64,000 nt of DNA from Streptomyces sp. TLI_146 (lineage in GTDB: Bacteria > Actinomycetota > Actinomycetes > Streptomycetales > Streptomycetaceae): the NCBI RefSeq assembly GCF_002846415.1, contig NZ_PJMX01000001.1, positions 7,564,001-7,628,000 on the forward strand, read 5' to 3'. The notes below the pieces were generated by a model. It was not told the origin of the DNA and ran no database searches. It saw only the letters and a list, made by a program, of their open reading frames with translations. A program made the translations under genes and the position numbers. Numbering within the stretch: the first letter of the stretch is position 1; every line of letters begins with the position of its first letter. Of the stretch, positions 1 through 8,712 are shown in pieces.

Positions 1-745
1 CCTTCTTGAGCGGATGCTCCTTGAGGACCACGTACGCCGTCATCACCTTGGCGACACTCGCCGTCGGCACCGGCTTTTGCTCGCCGAACGTGCCGAGGCT
101 CCCCGCCCCCTGGACCCGCACGGCGCCCTGACCCTTCGCGGGCCACGGGAGGCCGAAGCGCCCGTCGAAGCTGTACGACGAGGTGTCGGCGCCCAGCTTC
201 AGGGACGGCGTGGGCAGGGGGCGGGCCGCCTGGACGACCACGAAGACCAGGGCCAGGAGGAGGACGATCGGCACCCAGATCTTGAAGCGGCGCGTGAGGG
301 TACGGGCCGGGGTCTCCGGCGGTCTGGGCGTGTTGGTGAGCTCCGCGAGCAGGTCCAGGGGCGGGAGCGGGGCCGCTGCGGGTGCGGGCTCCTCGGTGTC
401 GGGGGCGGGTGAGGTCGGTGCGGCCGCCTCGACCGCGGCCCGGGCGCCGGGTGCGGGACCGGCCGTCACCGGCCGCGGCGGCTTCAGGGCCGGTACGTCG
501 ACCGGCTTCAGCGCCACGAACTCGCTGGTGCGCTCGGAGTCCGACTCGGAGTCCGGCTCGGAGTCTGATTCGGGGAGCGCGTCGGCGGCATCGGCGGTAT
601 CGGGTGTGCCGGCGGGATCGGGTGTGCTGCCCGAACCGACCGGACCGACCGAACCGACCGAACCGACCGCCTTCTCCGTCTCCGCGCTCGTCGCCTCCGC
701 GTCGGTCTTCTGCTTGCTGCCCTCGTCGGGGGACTGGTCCGCCAC
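1..745 (-). CDS. D-alanyl-D-alanine carboxypeptidase (partial, N-terminal part)
   Basis: The gene reads off the left edge, so only the first 248 residues are visible. It would trim the terminal D-Ala from peptidoglycan stem peptides outside the membrane. The first ~150 residues are an acidic, Ser/Pro/Ala-rich low-complexity cytoplasmic tail, followed by one membrane segment at about 155-173 and then the start of the penicillin-binding fold with the SxxK nucleophile motif SVAK at 230-233. The rest of the domain (SxN, KTG) lies outside the window. The GTG start at 745 follows a purine-rich AGGGAAAGAGAG site. The next gene upstream on this strand is a PBP ending 63 bases away, so the two may be co-transcribed. 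The long cytoplasmic extension is typical of Streptomyces versions of this family. Confidence 0.85.
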   Translation of the reverse strand, partial: MADQSPDEGSKQKTDAEATSAETEKAVGSVGSVGPVGSGSTPDPAGTPDTADAADALPESDSEPDSESDSERTSEFVALKPVDVPALKPPRPVTAGPAPGARAAVEAAAPTSPAPDTEEPAPAAAPLPPLDLLAELTNTPRPPETPARTLTRRFKIWVPIVLLLALVFVVVQAARPLPTPSLKLGADTSSYSFDGRFGLPWPAKGQGAVRVQGAGSLGTFGEQKPVPTASVAKVMTAYVVLKEHPLKK

Positions 746-790
746 TGCTCTCTTTCCCTGTTCGCTCTGAAACCGTCGTTGCCACACCGC

Positions 791-808
791 CGCCGCCACC
801 TGGCGGCG
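791..808. terminator. short perfect dyad after the PBP stop codon
   Basis: An 8-base arm (CGCCGCCA) is followed after two bases by its exact complement, directly downstream of the PBP stop codon at 809-811. No T-tract follows, so it may be a weak terminator, a processing hairpin or a chance GC palindrome. Confidence 0.3.
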
Positions 809-2281
809 TTACTTCTTCAGCACCGCCCGCATGACCGCCTTCGCGATCGGCGCTCCCAGGCGCCCGCCCGCGATGGCGTCGCGCGAGATGTCCATGTCCT
901 CGGGGTCGACGAGCACCGCCACCGCGACCGGCGAAGTGCCGTCGCTCTGCTTGGCGTACGCCACGAACCAGGCGTACGGGCGCTCGTCGCGCACATCGGC
1001 GCCGTGCTGCGCGGTGCCGGGCTTGCCGCCGACCGTCACACCCTCGATCTTCACCTTGCTGCCCGAGCCGTCGGTCACCGTGAACTCCATCATTTCCTGC
1101 ACCTTCTTCGCGGTGGCCTCGGAGACGGCCTGGTTCAGCACCTCCGGCCGGGTCTTCGCGAGCGGTGACAGATCGGGGCCGCGCAGCTCCTCGACCATGT
1201 ACGGCTTCATCACCTTGCCGTCGTTGGCGAGCCCGGCCGTGACCATGGCCATCTGCAACGGGGTGCTGGTCAGGCTGCCCTGGCCCATGCCGGTCAGCGC
1301 GGTCTGCGGCTTGTCCAGCTTGTCGGGGTAGCCGCTCGCCGCCGTGCGTACAGGAGTGAACTGCTCCTTGTTGAAGCCGAACTTCTCCGCCGTCTCGCGC
1401 ATCCTGTCCTTGCCGGTCTTCAGCGCGGCGTCGAGGAAGACGTTGTTGCAGGACCACTGGAGGCCGGTCTTCATCGAGACCTTGTCGCACTGGGAGTCGG
1501 GGACGACGTTGCCGATCTTCGTCGTGCTCTGCGGCAGCTGGTACGGGGCCGGGGCGCCGGACGGCGCGTTGATGTCGGTGACCGTGCCGTGCTCCAGGGC
1601 GGCCGCCGCCGTGAGGATCTTGAAGGTCGAGCCGGGCGGATAGATCTCCCGGATCGCCCGGTTGCTCAGCGGCTTGTCCTTGTCCTGGTCGAGCTTCTTG
1701 AACACCTCGCCCTCCTTGCGCGAGATGCCCGCGAAGACCGAGGGGTCGTACGAGGGCGTGCTCGCCATGGCGAGGATCCGGCCGGTACGCGGGTCGAGCG
1801 CGACCACCGCGCCCTTCGCCTTCAGGTCGGTGAGCCCCTTGTACGCGGCCTTCTGCGCCTTGGGGTCGATGGTGGTGATGACGTCGCCGCCGCGCGGCTT
1901 GACCCCGGTCAGCGTGTCGAGCGGCCCGGCGAGCAGTCTGCTGTCCTTGCCGCTGAGCACGTCACTGTGGACGCCTTCGAGGAAGGTGGCACCCTGGGCC
2001 TGGGAGAGATAGCCGGTGACCGGCGCGTACATCGGGCCGTCCTTGTAGACGCGCTTGTACTTGAGGTCGGAGCCGGGCGTCGCCACGGAAGCGGTGATGG
2101 GTGCGCCGCCCACGATGATGTTGCCGCGCGGCTGGGCGAAGGTCTCTATCTGCACCCGGCGGTTGTTCGGGTGGTTGGCGAGGGTGTCGCTCTGCGCGAA
2201 CTGCACCCAGGTCGCCCGTACGAGCAGGGCGAACGTGAGCGCCCCGCAGAAGACGGCTATGCGTCGCAGTGGCCGGTTCAT
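809..2281 (-). CDS. class B penicillin-binding protein (PBP2-like transpeptidase)
   Basis: A 490-residue peptidoglycan transpeptidase anchored by one N-terminal membrane segment (about residues 8-26) with the catalytic domain outside. Active-site motifs: SxxK is STFK at 218-221, SxN is SCN at 277-279, and the third box, normally KTG, reads KPG followed by TA at 420-424. The ATG at 2281 is preferred over an upstream in-frame start near 2422 because it has a GGAG site just upstream, puts the membrane segment at the N terminus, and leaves room for the divergent LysR promoter. It precedes the D,D-carboxypeptidase gene on the same strand, so the pair likely forms a cell-wall unit. The Pro in the KTG box is unusual and could change beta-lactam affinity or activity. 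Confidence 0.9.
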   Translation of the reverse strand: MNRPLRRIAVFCGALTFALLVRATWVQFAQSDTLANHPNNRRVQIETFAQPRGNIIVGGAPITASVATPGSDLKYKRVYKDGPMYAPVTGYLSQAQGATFLEGVHSDVLSGKDSRLLAGPLDTLTGVKPRGGDVITTIDPKAQKAAYKGLTDLKAKGAVVALDPRTGRILAMASTPSYDPSVFAGISRKEGEVFKKLDQDKDKPLSNRAIREIYPPGSTFKILTAAAALEHGTVTDINAPSGAPAPYQLPQSTTKIGNVVPDSQCDKVSMKTGLQWSCNNVFLDAALKTGKDRMRETAEKFGFNKEQFTPVRTAASGYPDKLDKPQTALTGMGQGSLTSTPLQMAMVTAGLANDGKVMKPYMVEELRGPDLSPLAKTRPEVLNQAVSEATAKKVQEMMEFTVTDGSGSKVKIEGVTVGGKPGTAQHGADVRDERPYAWFVAYAKQSDGTSPVAVAVLVDPEDMDISRDAIAGGRLGAPIAKAVMRAVLKK

Positions 2282-2359
2282 CACTCTCCGTCGGACGTCG
2301 TGGGTCGGGCGAGGGGCATAGGAGGAGAAGATCAGCAGTCTGTGCCGTATGTCCAAGTT

Positions 2360-2395
2360 CAATATCGGCCACAGATCAATAAAATTGCGATATCG
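2360..2395. promoter_or_regulatory. dyad in the PBP/LysR divergent intergenic region (candidate operator)
   Basis: This stretch is clearly more A/T-rich than its surroundings. ATATCG at 2362-2367 is mirrored by CGATAT at 2388-2393 (20 bases between), and CGATATCG at 2388-2395 is itself palindromic. LysR regulators commonly bind interrupted dyads in the divergent region next to their own gene, so this is a plausible operator controlling both the LysR gene and the PBP gene. It is inferred from position and symmetry only. Confidence 0.45.
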
Positions 2396-2404
2396 TCCCT
2401 GGTC

Positions 2405-3373
2405 GTGGACTTGATACGGCATCTGGAGTGCTTCGCGGCTGTTGCAGAAGAGTCACATTTCGGTCGGGCCGCGGAACGGCTCGGCATGGCCCAGCCGCCC
2501 CTCTCACAGCGCATCCAGCGCCTGGAGCGCGAGCTCGGCGTACGGCTCTTCGAGCGCACCAGCCGACAGGTGACGATCACCAAGGCCGGGACGCTGCTCC
2601 TGGCGGAGGCGCGTGAGCTGCTCGCCCGCTCCGAAGCCCTGATGGCCACCGCGCGCCGCATCCGGGACGGCGAGAGCGGGCTGCTGCGCGCCGCGCTGCC
2701 GCCGGACATCGCGGGCGAGACCGTCGCCGCGATCCTGGCGGACTTCGCACGGCTCCACCCCGGGGTGGAGCTGGAGCTGCGCGAGCTGACCACCACTCAG
2801 CAACTGGCCCAGTTCGCCTCCCACGACCTGGACGCCGGGCTCATCCACCACCCCTGCGACGTCTCCGGCCTCGAACTGGGTCCGGTGCTCCGCCGCGAGG
2901 TGGGTGTCCTGCTGCCGCGCGACGCCCCGCAGGCGCGGCTCGACGCGGTCCCGCTGGCCGCCCTCTCGCCGTACGACCTGATCCTGTTCCACCGCGCCGC
3001 CGCGCCCGCGCTCCACGACGACGTCCTGACCACGTGCGCGCGCAACGGCTATACGCCCGCGGCCGTACGCCACGGCCAGGGCGCCAGTTTCATCCGCGGT
3101 CTGATCCTCTCGGCGAACGCCGTCGCCTTCAGCCCGAGGGACGCTCACCCCGCGCACACCGCCGACCGGGACCCCGACCTCGTCTGGCGGCCGCTGGCCG
3201 GGGCGCCGCTGTCCTGGCGGCTTTCGGTCGCGTGGCCGCGCGGGCGCAGCGACACGGCGGTGAGTACGTTCGCCGAGGCGGCCACGCGCGCGTTGCGGGA
3301 GACTTCGGCCGTGAGCACCGAACTGCCCCCGCGCCCGCTCCATCTGCGCCCGGCCGCGGAGTACTGGCTGTGA
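2405..3373 (+). CDS. LysR family transcriptional regulator
   Basis: A 322-residue LysR-type regulator. Residues ~2-61 form the winged helix-turn-helix with the characteristic pattern FAAVAEESHFGRAAERLGM, then QPPLSQ and the LFERT segment; the remainder is the effector-binding periplasmic-binding-protein-like domain. The GTG start at 2405 is chosen because the HTH begins immediately after it; no strong ribosome site is visible, so the mRNA may be leaderless or nearly so. It is divergent from the PBP gene and its stop codon overlaps the GTG of the following serine hydrolase. This arrangement recalls the BlaA/BlaB regulatory pair of Streptomyces cacaoi (LysR plus cytoplasmic penicillin-recognising protein). 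Confidence 0.88.
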   Translation: MDLIRHLECFAAVAEESHFGRAAERLGMAQPPLSQRIQRLERELGVRLFERTSRQVTITKAGTLLLAEARELLARSEALMATARRIRDGESGLLRAALPPDIAGETVAAILADFARLHPGVELELRELTTTQQLAQFASHDLDAGLIHHPCDVSGLELGPVLRREVGVLLPRDAPQARLDAVPLAALSPYDLILFHRAAAPALHDDVLTTCARNGYTPAAVRHGQGASFIRGLILSANAVAFSPRDAHPAHTADRDPDLVWRPLAGAPLSWRLSVAWPRGRSDTAVSTFAEAATRALRETSAVSTELPPRPLHLRPAAEYWL

Positions 3374-4239
3374 CCGCCGCCGCCCGCATCCGCGAGGCCT
3401 TCGACCAGGCCGGCGTCACCGGCCGGCTGCACGCCCTCGACATCGACTCCGGCGCGGAGATCGGCTCGGGCGGCGACCAGGCGGTGGTGACGGCGAGCGT
3501 GCACAAACTCTGCGTGCTGGTCGCGCTCCACGAACAGGCGGCGGCGGGACGGCTGGACCTCACGGAGCAGCTGGAAGTCCCGCTGGAGGGACGGGAGTTG
3601 GGCCCGACCGGTATGGCCGCCATGCTCGATCCCGTACGCATGTCGCTACGAGACGCCGCGTACCTCATGATGGCGGTCAGCGACAACACGGCCGCCGAAC
3701 TCCTCCTGGGCCGTATCGGCCTGGACGCCGTCAACGCCACCACGGCCCGGCTCGGCCTCGCACACACCCACGCGGTCCACACCTTCCGCGAACTCCTCGC
3801 CACCATCAAGGAGGACGCGGGCCCGGGCGGCGCCCAGGCGCTCGCGGACCCGTACGTCATCGCCCGCCTGCGGGCGCTGGACCCCGCCCGCACCAACCGC
3901 AGCACGCCCCGCGACATGACCCGCCTCCTGAGCGCCGTATGGCGGGACGAGGCGTGCACCCCCGAGCACGGCGCCGCGATCCGCCGCCTCCTGGGCCTCC
4001 AGGTCTGGCCCCACCGGATGGCCTCCGGCTTCCCCTTCGACGACGTCCATGTGGCGGGCAAGACGGGCAGCCTGCCGACCCTGCGCAACGAGGTCGGCGT
4101 CATCGAATACCCCGACGGCGGCCGCTACGCCGTCGCGGTCTTCACCCGCGCCGCCAGCACCGCCGCGACCCTGCCCCCGGCGGACGCGGTCATCGGCACG
4201 ACGGCCCGGATCGCGGTGGAGGCACTGCGGGCGGGGTAG
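3370..4239 (+). CDS. signal-less class A beta-lactamase-like serine hydrolase (BlaB-like)
   Basis: A 289-residue penicillin-recognising serine hydrolase. SxxK is SVHK at 43-46, SDN at 104-106 and KTG at 231-233, all at class A beta-lactamase spacing. It has no signal peptide or membrane segment: residue 1 leads straight into the domain. The GTG start at 3370 overlaps the LysR stop codon (GTGA), so the two are translationally coupled. A cytoplasmic protein of this type coupled to a LysR regulator matches what is known of S. cacaoi BlaB, which aids regulation rather than hydrolysing penicillin. A plain secreted beta-lactamase is unlikely without an export signal. The function remains an inference from context. 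Confidence 0.8.
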   Translation: MTAAARIREAFDQAGVTGRLHALDIDSGAEIGSGGDQAVVTASVHKLCVLVALHEQAAAGRLDLTEQLEVPLEGRELGPTGMAAMLDPVRMSLRDAAYLMMAVSDNTAAELLLGRIGLDAVNATTARLGLAHTHAVHTFRELLATIKEDAGPGGAQALADPYVIARLRALDPARTNRSTPRDMTRLLSAVWRDEACTPEHGAAIRRLLGLQVWPHRMASGFPFDDVHVAGKTGSLPTLRNEVGVIEYPDGGRYAVAVFTRAASTAATLPPADAVIGTTARIAVEALRAG

Positions 4240-4326
4240 TCGCGCCGTACGCCCTGCCCATGCCGTGGGAGGCGGCCGACCCGGGGCTCGTCGGCGAGAC
4301 CCTCACGCATCCGCCACGGACACCCC

Positions 4327-5490
4327 TCACGCGTCCGCCACAGAGTCGAACTCCACCTCCCCCCGCTCCACCCCCTGCGCATCCGCGTCCACCGACCGCC
4401 GCAGCGCCTCGTGGAGCTTCGCCGGGGTGAGGACGCCCGCGAAGTGGGTGCCGTCCAGGACCGCCACCCAGCCCGCGTCGTACTGGAGCATCTCGCTGAA
4501 CGCCTGCTTCAGCGGGGCTCCCAGCGGGACCCAGGCCTCCATGCGGCGGGCCAGGTCCGCCACCGTGGCCGGGGTGCCCGCGAGCGACAGCTCGTCCGTG
4601 GAGGCCCAGCCGTGCAGCTCGCCCGAGGCGTTGAGGACGACCGCCCAGCGCGCCTGCGCCTCGCGCAGCCGCGCCGCGGCGGCGTCGGCGGGCTCGTCGA
4701 GGCGGGCCAGCGGCGGCTGCTCCAGATCGGCCTCCTCGACCGTGGTGACCGACAGCCGCTTCAGCCCCCGGTCCGCGCCCACGAACTGGGCGACGTACGG
4801 GGTGGCCGGGGCGCCCAGGACCGCCGCCGGGGTGTCGAACTGCTCGATGCGGCCCTGCCCGTACACCGCCATCCGGTCGCCCATCCGCACCGCCTCCTCG
4901 ATGTCGTGCGTGACCAGCAGGACGGTCTTGCGCACGGTCGCCTGGAGGCTCAGGAACTCGTTCTGGAGCCGCTCGCGCACCACCGGGTCCACCGCGCCGA
5001 ACGGCTCGTCCATGAGCAGGACCGGCGGATCCGCCGCCAGTGCCCGGGCGACTCCGACCCGCTGGCGCTGGCCGCCCGAGAGCTGGGCCGGATAGCGGGA
5101 GCCGAACGTCTTCGGGTCCAGGCCCACCAGGTCCAGGAGCTCCGCCGCCCGGGCCCGCGCCTTCGCCCTCTTCCAGCCGACCAGCGCCGGAACCGTCGCC
5201 GTGTTGTCCAGGACCGTGCGGTGCGGGAACAGGCCCACCTGCTGGATGACGTAACCGATGCGGCGGCGCAGTTTCACGGGGTCGACCGACGCGATGTCCT
5301 CGCCGTCCACCAGGATCCGGCCCGACGTCGGCTCGATCAGGCGGTTCACCATCATCATCGTCGTGGTCTTGCCGCAGCCCGAAGGGCCGACCAAGGTGAC
5401 CAGCTCCCCCTCGTCCACCTCGAAGGAAAGGCCGTCGACGGCGCTCGTGCCGTCCGGATACACCTTGCTGACCCGCTCGAACCTGATCAT
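4327..5490 (-). CDS. glycine betaine/proline-type ABC transporter ATP-binding protein with C-terminal CBS-like region
   Basis: A 387-residue ABC ATPase. Walker A GPSGCGKTT at ~36-44, Q-loop IQQVGLFPH, signature LSGGQRQR, Walker B VLLMDEPF and the H-loop VTHD are all intact. The region after about residue 245 looks like a CBS pair, as in OpuA/ProV-type ATPases that import glycine betaine or other quaternary amines under osmotic stress. No permease or binding-protein gene lies next to it, so it must pair with subunits encoded elsewhere. Just after its stop codon, the last ~20 bases (encoding VADA and stop) are repeated almost exactly, suggesting a small tandem duplication of the gene end. It converges on the serine hydrolase gene. 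Confidence 0.88.
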   Translation of the reverse strand: MIRFERVSKVYPDGTSAVDGLSFEVDEGELVTLVGPSGCGKTTTMMMVNRLIEPTSGRILVDGEDIASVDPVKLRRRIGYVIQQVGLFPHRTVLDNTATVPALVGWKRAKARARAAELLDLVGLDPKTFGSRYPAQLSGGQRQRVGVARALAADPPVLLMDEPFGAVDPVVRERLQNEFLSLQATVRKTVLLVTHDIEEAVRMGDRMAVYGQGRIEQFDTPAAVLGAPATPYVAQFVGADRGLKRLSVTTVEEADLEQPPLARLDEPADAAAARLREAQARWAVVLNASGELHGWASTDELSLAGTPATVADLARRMEAWVPLGAPLKQAFSEMLQYDAGWVAVLDGTHFAGVLTPAKLHEALRRSVDADAQGVERGEVEFDSVADA

Positions 5491-5652
5491 GGATCCACGC
5501 TAGGAGCCGCCGTGGCCGTACGCACACGGACCGCCGCCACGGGAGTGCGCTCCCGGTCGGCCGGATGGCATCGGGCGGGGGAGTGCGCCCGGCGGCCGGT
5601 GTGATCCACTGGGCCGAGCCGGACGTACGACCGAGAGCAGGAGCCCGCACCC

Positions 5653-6966
5653 TTGACCACCGCGCCCGCCTACCGCCAGCCCGGAACCGTCCTCGTCGAC
5701 CACCGGTTCGCCGTACCGCTCGACCACGCCCGCCCCGACGGCGAGCAGATCGAGCTCCACGCGCGCGAGGTCGTCGCCGCGAGCCGTGCCGCCGACCGGG
5801 AGCGGCTGCCCTGGCTGCTCTATCTGGAGGGCGGACCCGGCTTCGGCGCCCGGCGGTTCATCGGGCAGCAGGCCTGGCTCGGGCGCGCCCTGCGCGACTT
5901 CCGGGTGCTCCTGCTCGACCAGCGCGGCACCGGCCTGTCCACCCCCGCCAACCGCCAGACCCTGCCGCTGCGCGGCGGACCCCGCGAACAGGCCGACTAC
6001 CTCGGCCACTTCCGCGCCGACTCCATCGTCAAGGACTGCGAGCTGATCCGCCGCCGGCTCACGGGCGGCGCGCCGTGGACCGTCCTCGGCCAGAGCTTCG
6101 GCGGCTTCTGCGCCACCCACTACCTCGGCACTGCCCCCGAAGGCCTCGACGCCGTCCTGATCACCGGCGGACTGCCCTCGCTCGACGCCCACGCGGACGA
6201 CGTGTACCGGGCCGCCTTCCCCCGCATCGAGCGCAAGAACGCCGCGTACTACGCCCGCTATCCGCAGGACGTCGAGCGGGTCCGCCGCGTCGTCGAACAC
6301 CTCGCCACCGAACGCACCACCCTGAACAGCGGATACGTGCTGACCCCGGCGGCCTTCCAGTCGCTCGGTATCCTCCTCGGCGGCGGCGACGGCGCCCACC
6401 AGCTGCACTACCTCCTCGAAGACGCCTTCGTGCGCACGGCCGCGGGCCCCGCGCTCTCCGACGCCTTCCAGGAGGGCGTGCACACGGCCCTCTCGTACGC
6501 CGCGCACCCCCTCTACGCCGTCCTCCACGAGGCGATCTACGCCCAGGACACCCGCCCCACCGACTGGTCCGCCGACCGGGTCCGCGCGGAGTTCCCCCGC
6601 TTCTGTGCCGAGAAGGCCCTCGCCGGGGACGGCCCCGTCCTCTTCACGGGCGAATCCGTGCACCCCTGGCACTTCGAGACCGACCCCGCGCTGCGCCCCC
6701 TGCGCGAGACCGCCGATCTGCTGGCCGCCCGCACCGACTGGACCCCGCTGTACGACCCGGCCGCGCTCGCCGCCAACGAGGTGCCCGTGGCGGCCGCCGT
6801 CTACCACGACGACATGTACGTCGACACCGCCCACTCGCTGGCCACCGCCCGCGCCGTCCGGGGCCTGCGCACCTGGGTCACCGACGAGTACGAGCACGAC
6901 GGCGTACGAGCCGGTGGCGAGCGCGTACTGGACCGGCTGCTCGCCCTCGTACGCGGCGACGCGTAG
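5653..6966 (+). CDS. alpha/beta hydrolase, peptidase S33 (proline iminopeptidase-like)
   Basis: A 437-residue cytoplasmic alpha/beta-hydrolase. The nucleophile elbow GQSFGG is at about residue 152; LEGGPGFG near 59 is the oxyanion-hole loop typical of proline iminopeptidases, and DQRGTG lies near 90. A late Asp and a His near EHDGV would complete the triad. It likely removes N-terminal proline or a related residue from peptides. The start is TTG at 5653, supported by AGGAG eleven bases upstream. It is divergent from the betaine ABC ATPase gene, with 162 bases between, and is followed after 47 bases by the PIG-L gene. Confidence 0.85.
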   Translation: MTTAPAYRQPGTVLVDHRFAVPLDHARPDGEQIELHAREVVAASRAADRERLPWLLYLEGGPGFGARRFIGQQAWLGRALRDFRVLLLDQRGTGLSTPANRQTLPLRGGPREQADYLGHFRADSIVKDCELIRRRLTGGAPWTVLGQSFGGFCATHYLGTAPEGLDAVLITGGLPSLDAHADDVYRAAFPRIERKNAAYYARYPQDVERVRRVVEHLATERTTLNSGYVLTPAAFQSLGILLGGGDGAHQLHYLLEDAFVRTAAGPALSDAFQEGVHTALSYAAHPLYAVLHEAIYAQDTRPTDWSADRVRAEFPRFCAEKALAGDGPVLFTGESVHPWHFETDPALRPLRETADLLAARTDWTPLYDPAALAANEVPVAAAVYHDDMYVDTAHSLATARAVRGLRTWVTDEYEHDGVRAGGERVLDRLLALVRGDA

Positions 6967-7013
6967 CCGGAAGGCGGCGCGGCGGTGTCCGCCCGGGCTC
7001 GTAAGCTGCGGCT

Positions 7014-7754
7014 ATGACAGAGCAGTTGGAACAGTTGGAAGAGATGCCCGACGACTGGCAGCGGGCCCTCGCGGTGGTCGCCCACCCGGACGACCTGGAG
7101 TACGGGTGCGCCGCCGCGATCGCCGGATGGACCGACGCGGGCCGTGAGGTCACGTATCTGCTCGCCAGCCGCGGCGAGGCGGGCATCGACGGCATCGAGC
7201 CCGCCAAGTGCGGGCCGCTGCGCGAGCAGGAGCAGCGGGCGAGCGCGGCCGTCGTCGGCGTCTCGGCGGTGGAGTTCCTGGACCACAGGGACGGTGTGAT
7301 CGAGTACGGGACCGAGCTGCGCAGGGACATCGCGGCCGCCATCCGCAGGCACCGGCCCGAGCTGGTCATCACGCTCAACCACCGCGACACCTGGGGCGGC
7401 GTCGTCTGGAACACCCCCGACCACCGGGCCGTCGGCCGGGCCACGCTGGACGCCGCCGGGGACGCCGGAAACCGGTGGATCTTCCCCGAGCTCATCGAGC
7501 AGGGCCTCCAGCCCTGGAACGGGGTGCGGTGGGTGGCCGTGGCCGGTTCCGACTCCCCGACGCACGCCGTGGACGCGACCGCCGGACTCGAACGGTCGGT
7601 GGACTCGCTGATGGAGCACCGCAGTTACATCGAGGGCCTGACGGACGAGGAGCCGGAGACGTACTGCCGCACCTTCCTGACCGCCAACGCGGAGCGCGCG
7701 TCCGCCCGCTTCGGGGGCCGCCCGGCGGTGGCGTTCGAGCTGTTCCCCCGGTAG
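7014..7754 (+). CDS. PIG-L/LmbE family deacetylase
   Basis: A 246-residue zinc-dependent de-N-acetylase. The signature AHPDD is at about 23-27, providing His and Asp ligands, and a second conserved His lies in TPDHRAVG. Relatives include MshB and Mca (mycothiol pathway) and bacillithiol or lincosamide deacetylases; this short protein lacks features that would separate these, so the substrate is unassigned. The ATG start lies 47 bases after the S33 peptidase stop. A strong hairpin follows the stop codon. Confidence 0.85.
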   Translation: MTEQLEQLEEMPDDWQRALAVVAHPDDLEYGCAAAIAGWTDAGREVTYLLASRGEAGIDGIEPAKCGPLREQEQRASAAVVGVSAVEFLDHRDGVIEYGTELRRDIAAAIRRHRPELVITLNHRDTWGGVVWNTPDHRAVGRATLDAAGDAGNRWIFPELIEQGLQPWNGVRWVAVAGSDSPTHAVDATAGLERSVDSLMEHRSYIEGLTDEEPETYCRTFLTANAERASARFGGRPAVAFELFPR

Positions 7755-7766
7755 GGGCGGACACCG

Positions 7767-7798
7767 GGGTGCGAGCGGGTCTTCTCCCGCTCGCACCC
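7767..7798 (+). terminator. 13-bp stem-loop after the PIG-L gene
   Basis: A perfect 13-base stem (7767-7779 pairing with 7786-7798) with a TCTTCT loop begins 13 bases after the PIG-L stop codon. It has no long T-run, as is common for Streptomyces terminators. It probably separates the PIG-L unit from the enoyl-CoA hydratase gene. Confidence 0.7.
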
Positions 7799-7855
7799 GA
7801 CCCCCACTATTCTGACGGGCCATCATCTAACGTTTGTGTGAATGGGGGGCTCTCG

Positions 7856-8692
7856 ATGATCGACACCCTCGACCGGGTGATCCCGGACGGCGAGGAGCGG
7901 ATGCGCCTTGAGGTCGCGGGGGACGGGCTCGGCGTCCTCACCCTCTGCCGCCCCGAGAAGCTGAACGGCTGGAGCTGGGAGTCCAGCCGTCAGCTCGGCC
8001 TCCTCGCCGACCGGATCCGCTTCGACGACGCGATCCGCGCCGTCCTGCTGCGCGCCGACGGCCGCGCCTTCTGCGCCGGGATCGACGTCACCGCCCCCGG
8101 CGGCGCCATCACCGGCCGCTCCCCGGCCGAGCGCACCCACCGCTACCACGAGGGCATCCGCTGGGTCCACGAGCGCTTCGCCGCCTTCGCCCGGCTGCCG
8201 CAGCCCGTGGTCGCGGCCGTCCAGGGCTACTGCCTCGGCTTCGGCTTCGAGCTCGCGCTGATGGCCGACATCAGGATCGCTGCCGAGGACGCGGTCTTCG
8301 CGCTGCCCGAGACCGGGATCGGCGTCGCCGTCGACGCGGGCGGCGACCTGCGGATCGCCCGGGACGCGGGCGCGGGCTGGGCCAAGCTCCTGGCACTCAC
8401 CGGCCGCCGTATCGACGCACCCACCGCCGAGCGGCTCGGACTCGTACAACAGGTCGTGCCCGAGGCGGAGTTGGAGAAGGAAGCGCGAGCGCTCGCATGT
8501 GAGATCGCGGCCAACGCCCCGCTCGCCGTGCGGGCGGTCAAGCGGAACATCGACGCCTTCGCCGACGCCGGGCTGGCCGAGGCCCTCGACCGTACGGCCA
8601 TGGCCGCCGCGCTCACCCTCACCTCGGAGGACGCCCGCGAGGGGTACGCGGCGAAGGCGGCCCGCCGCCCGCCGACGTTCGAGGGCATGTGA
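7856..8692 (+). CDS. enoyl-CoA hydratase/isomerase family protein
   Basis: A 278-residue crotonase-superfamily protein acting on acyl-CoA thioesters. The oxyanion-hole segments are visible as AFCAGIDV (~75) and GYCLGFGFELAL (~125); NAPLAVRAVKRNI near the C terminus is the usual crotonase tail. The position normally holding a second catalytic Glu, near PETGIGVAVDAGG, keeps the E, which would allow hydratase or isomerase chemistry. The ATG at 7856 follows a G-rich site (AATGGGGGGC). It converges on a dienoyl-CoA-reductase-like SDR only 20 bases away, so the two oppositely oriented genes share a fatty-acid or thioester theme. Confidence 0.85.
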   Translation: MIDTLDRVIPDGEERMRLEVAGDGLGVLTLCRPEKLNGWSWESSRQLGLLADRIRFDDAIRAVLLRADGRAFCAGIDVTAPGGAITGRSPAERTHRYHEGIRWVHERFAAFARLPQPVVAAVQGYCLGFGFELALMADIRIAAEDAVFALPETGIGVAVDAGGDLRIARDAGAGWAKLLALTGRRIDAPTAERLGLVQQVVPEAELEKEARALACEIAANAPLAVRAVKRNIDAFADAGLAEALDRTAMAAALTLTSEDAREGYAAKAARRPPTFEGM

Positions 8693-8712
8693 TCCGGGCG
8701 GCGCCGGTGGGC

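Noticed and set aside
3370..4239. Ordinary secreted beta-lactamase
   Set aside because: No signal peptide exists in frame because the gene start overlaps the LysR stop codon.
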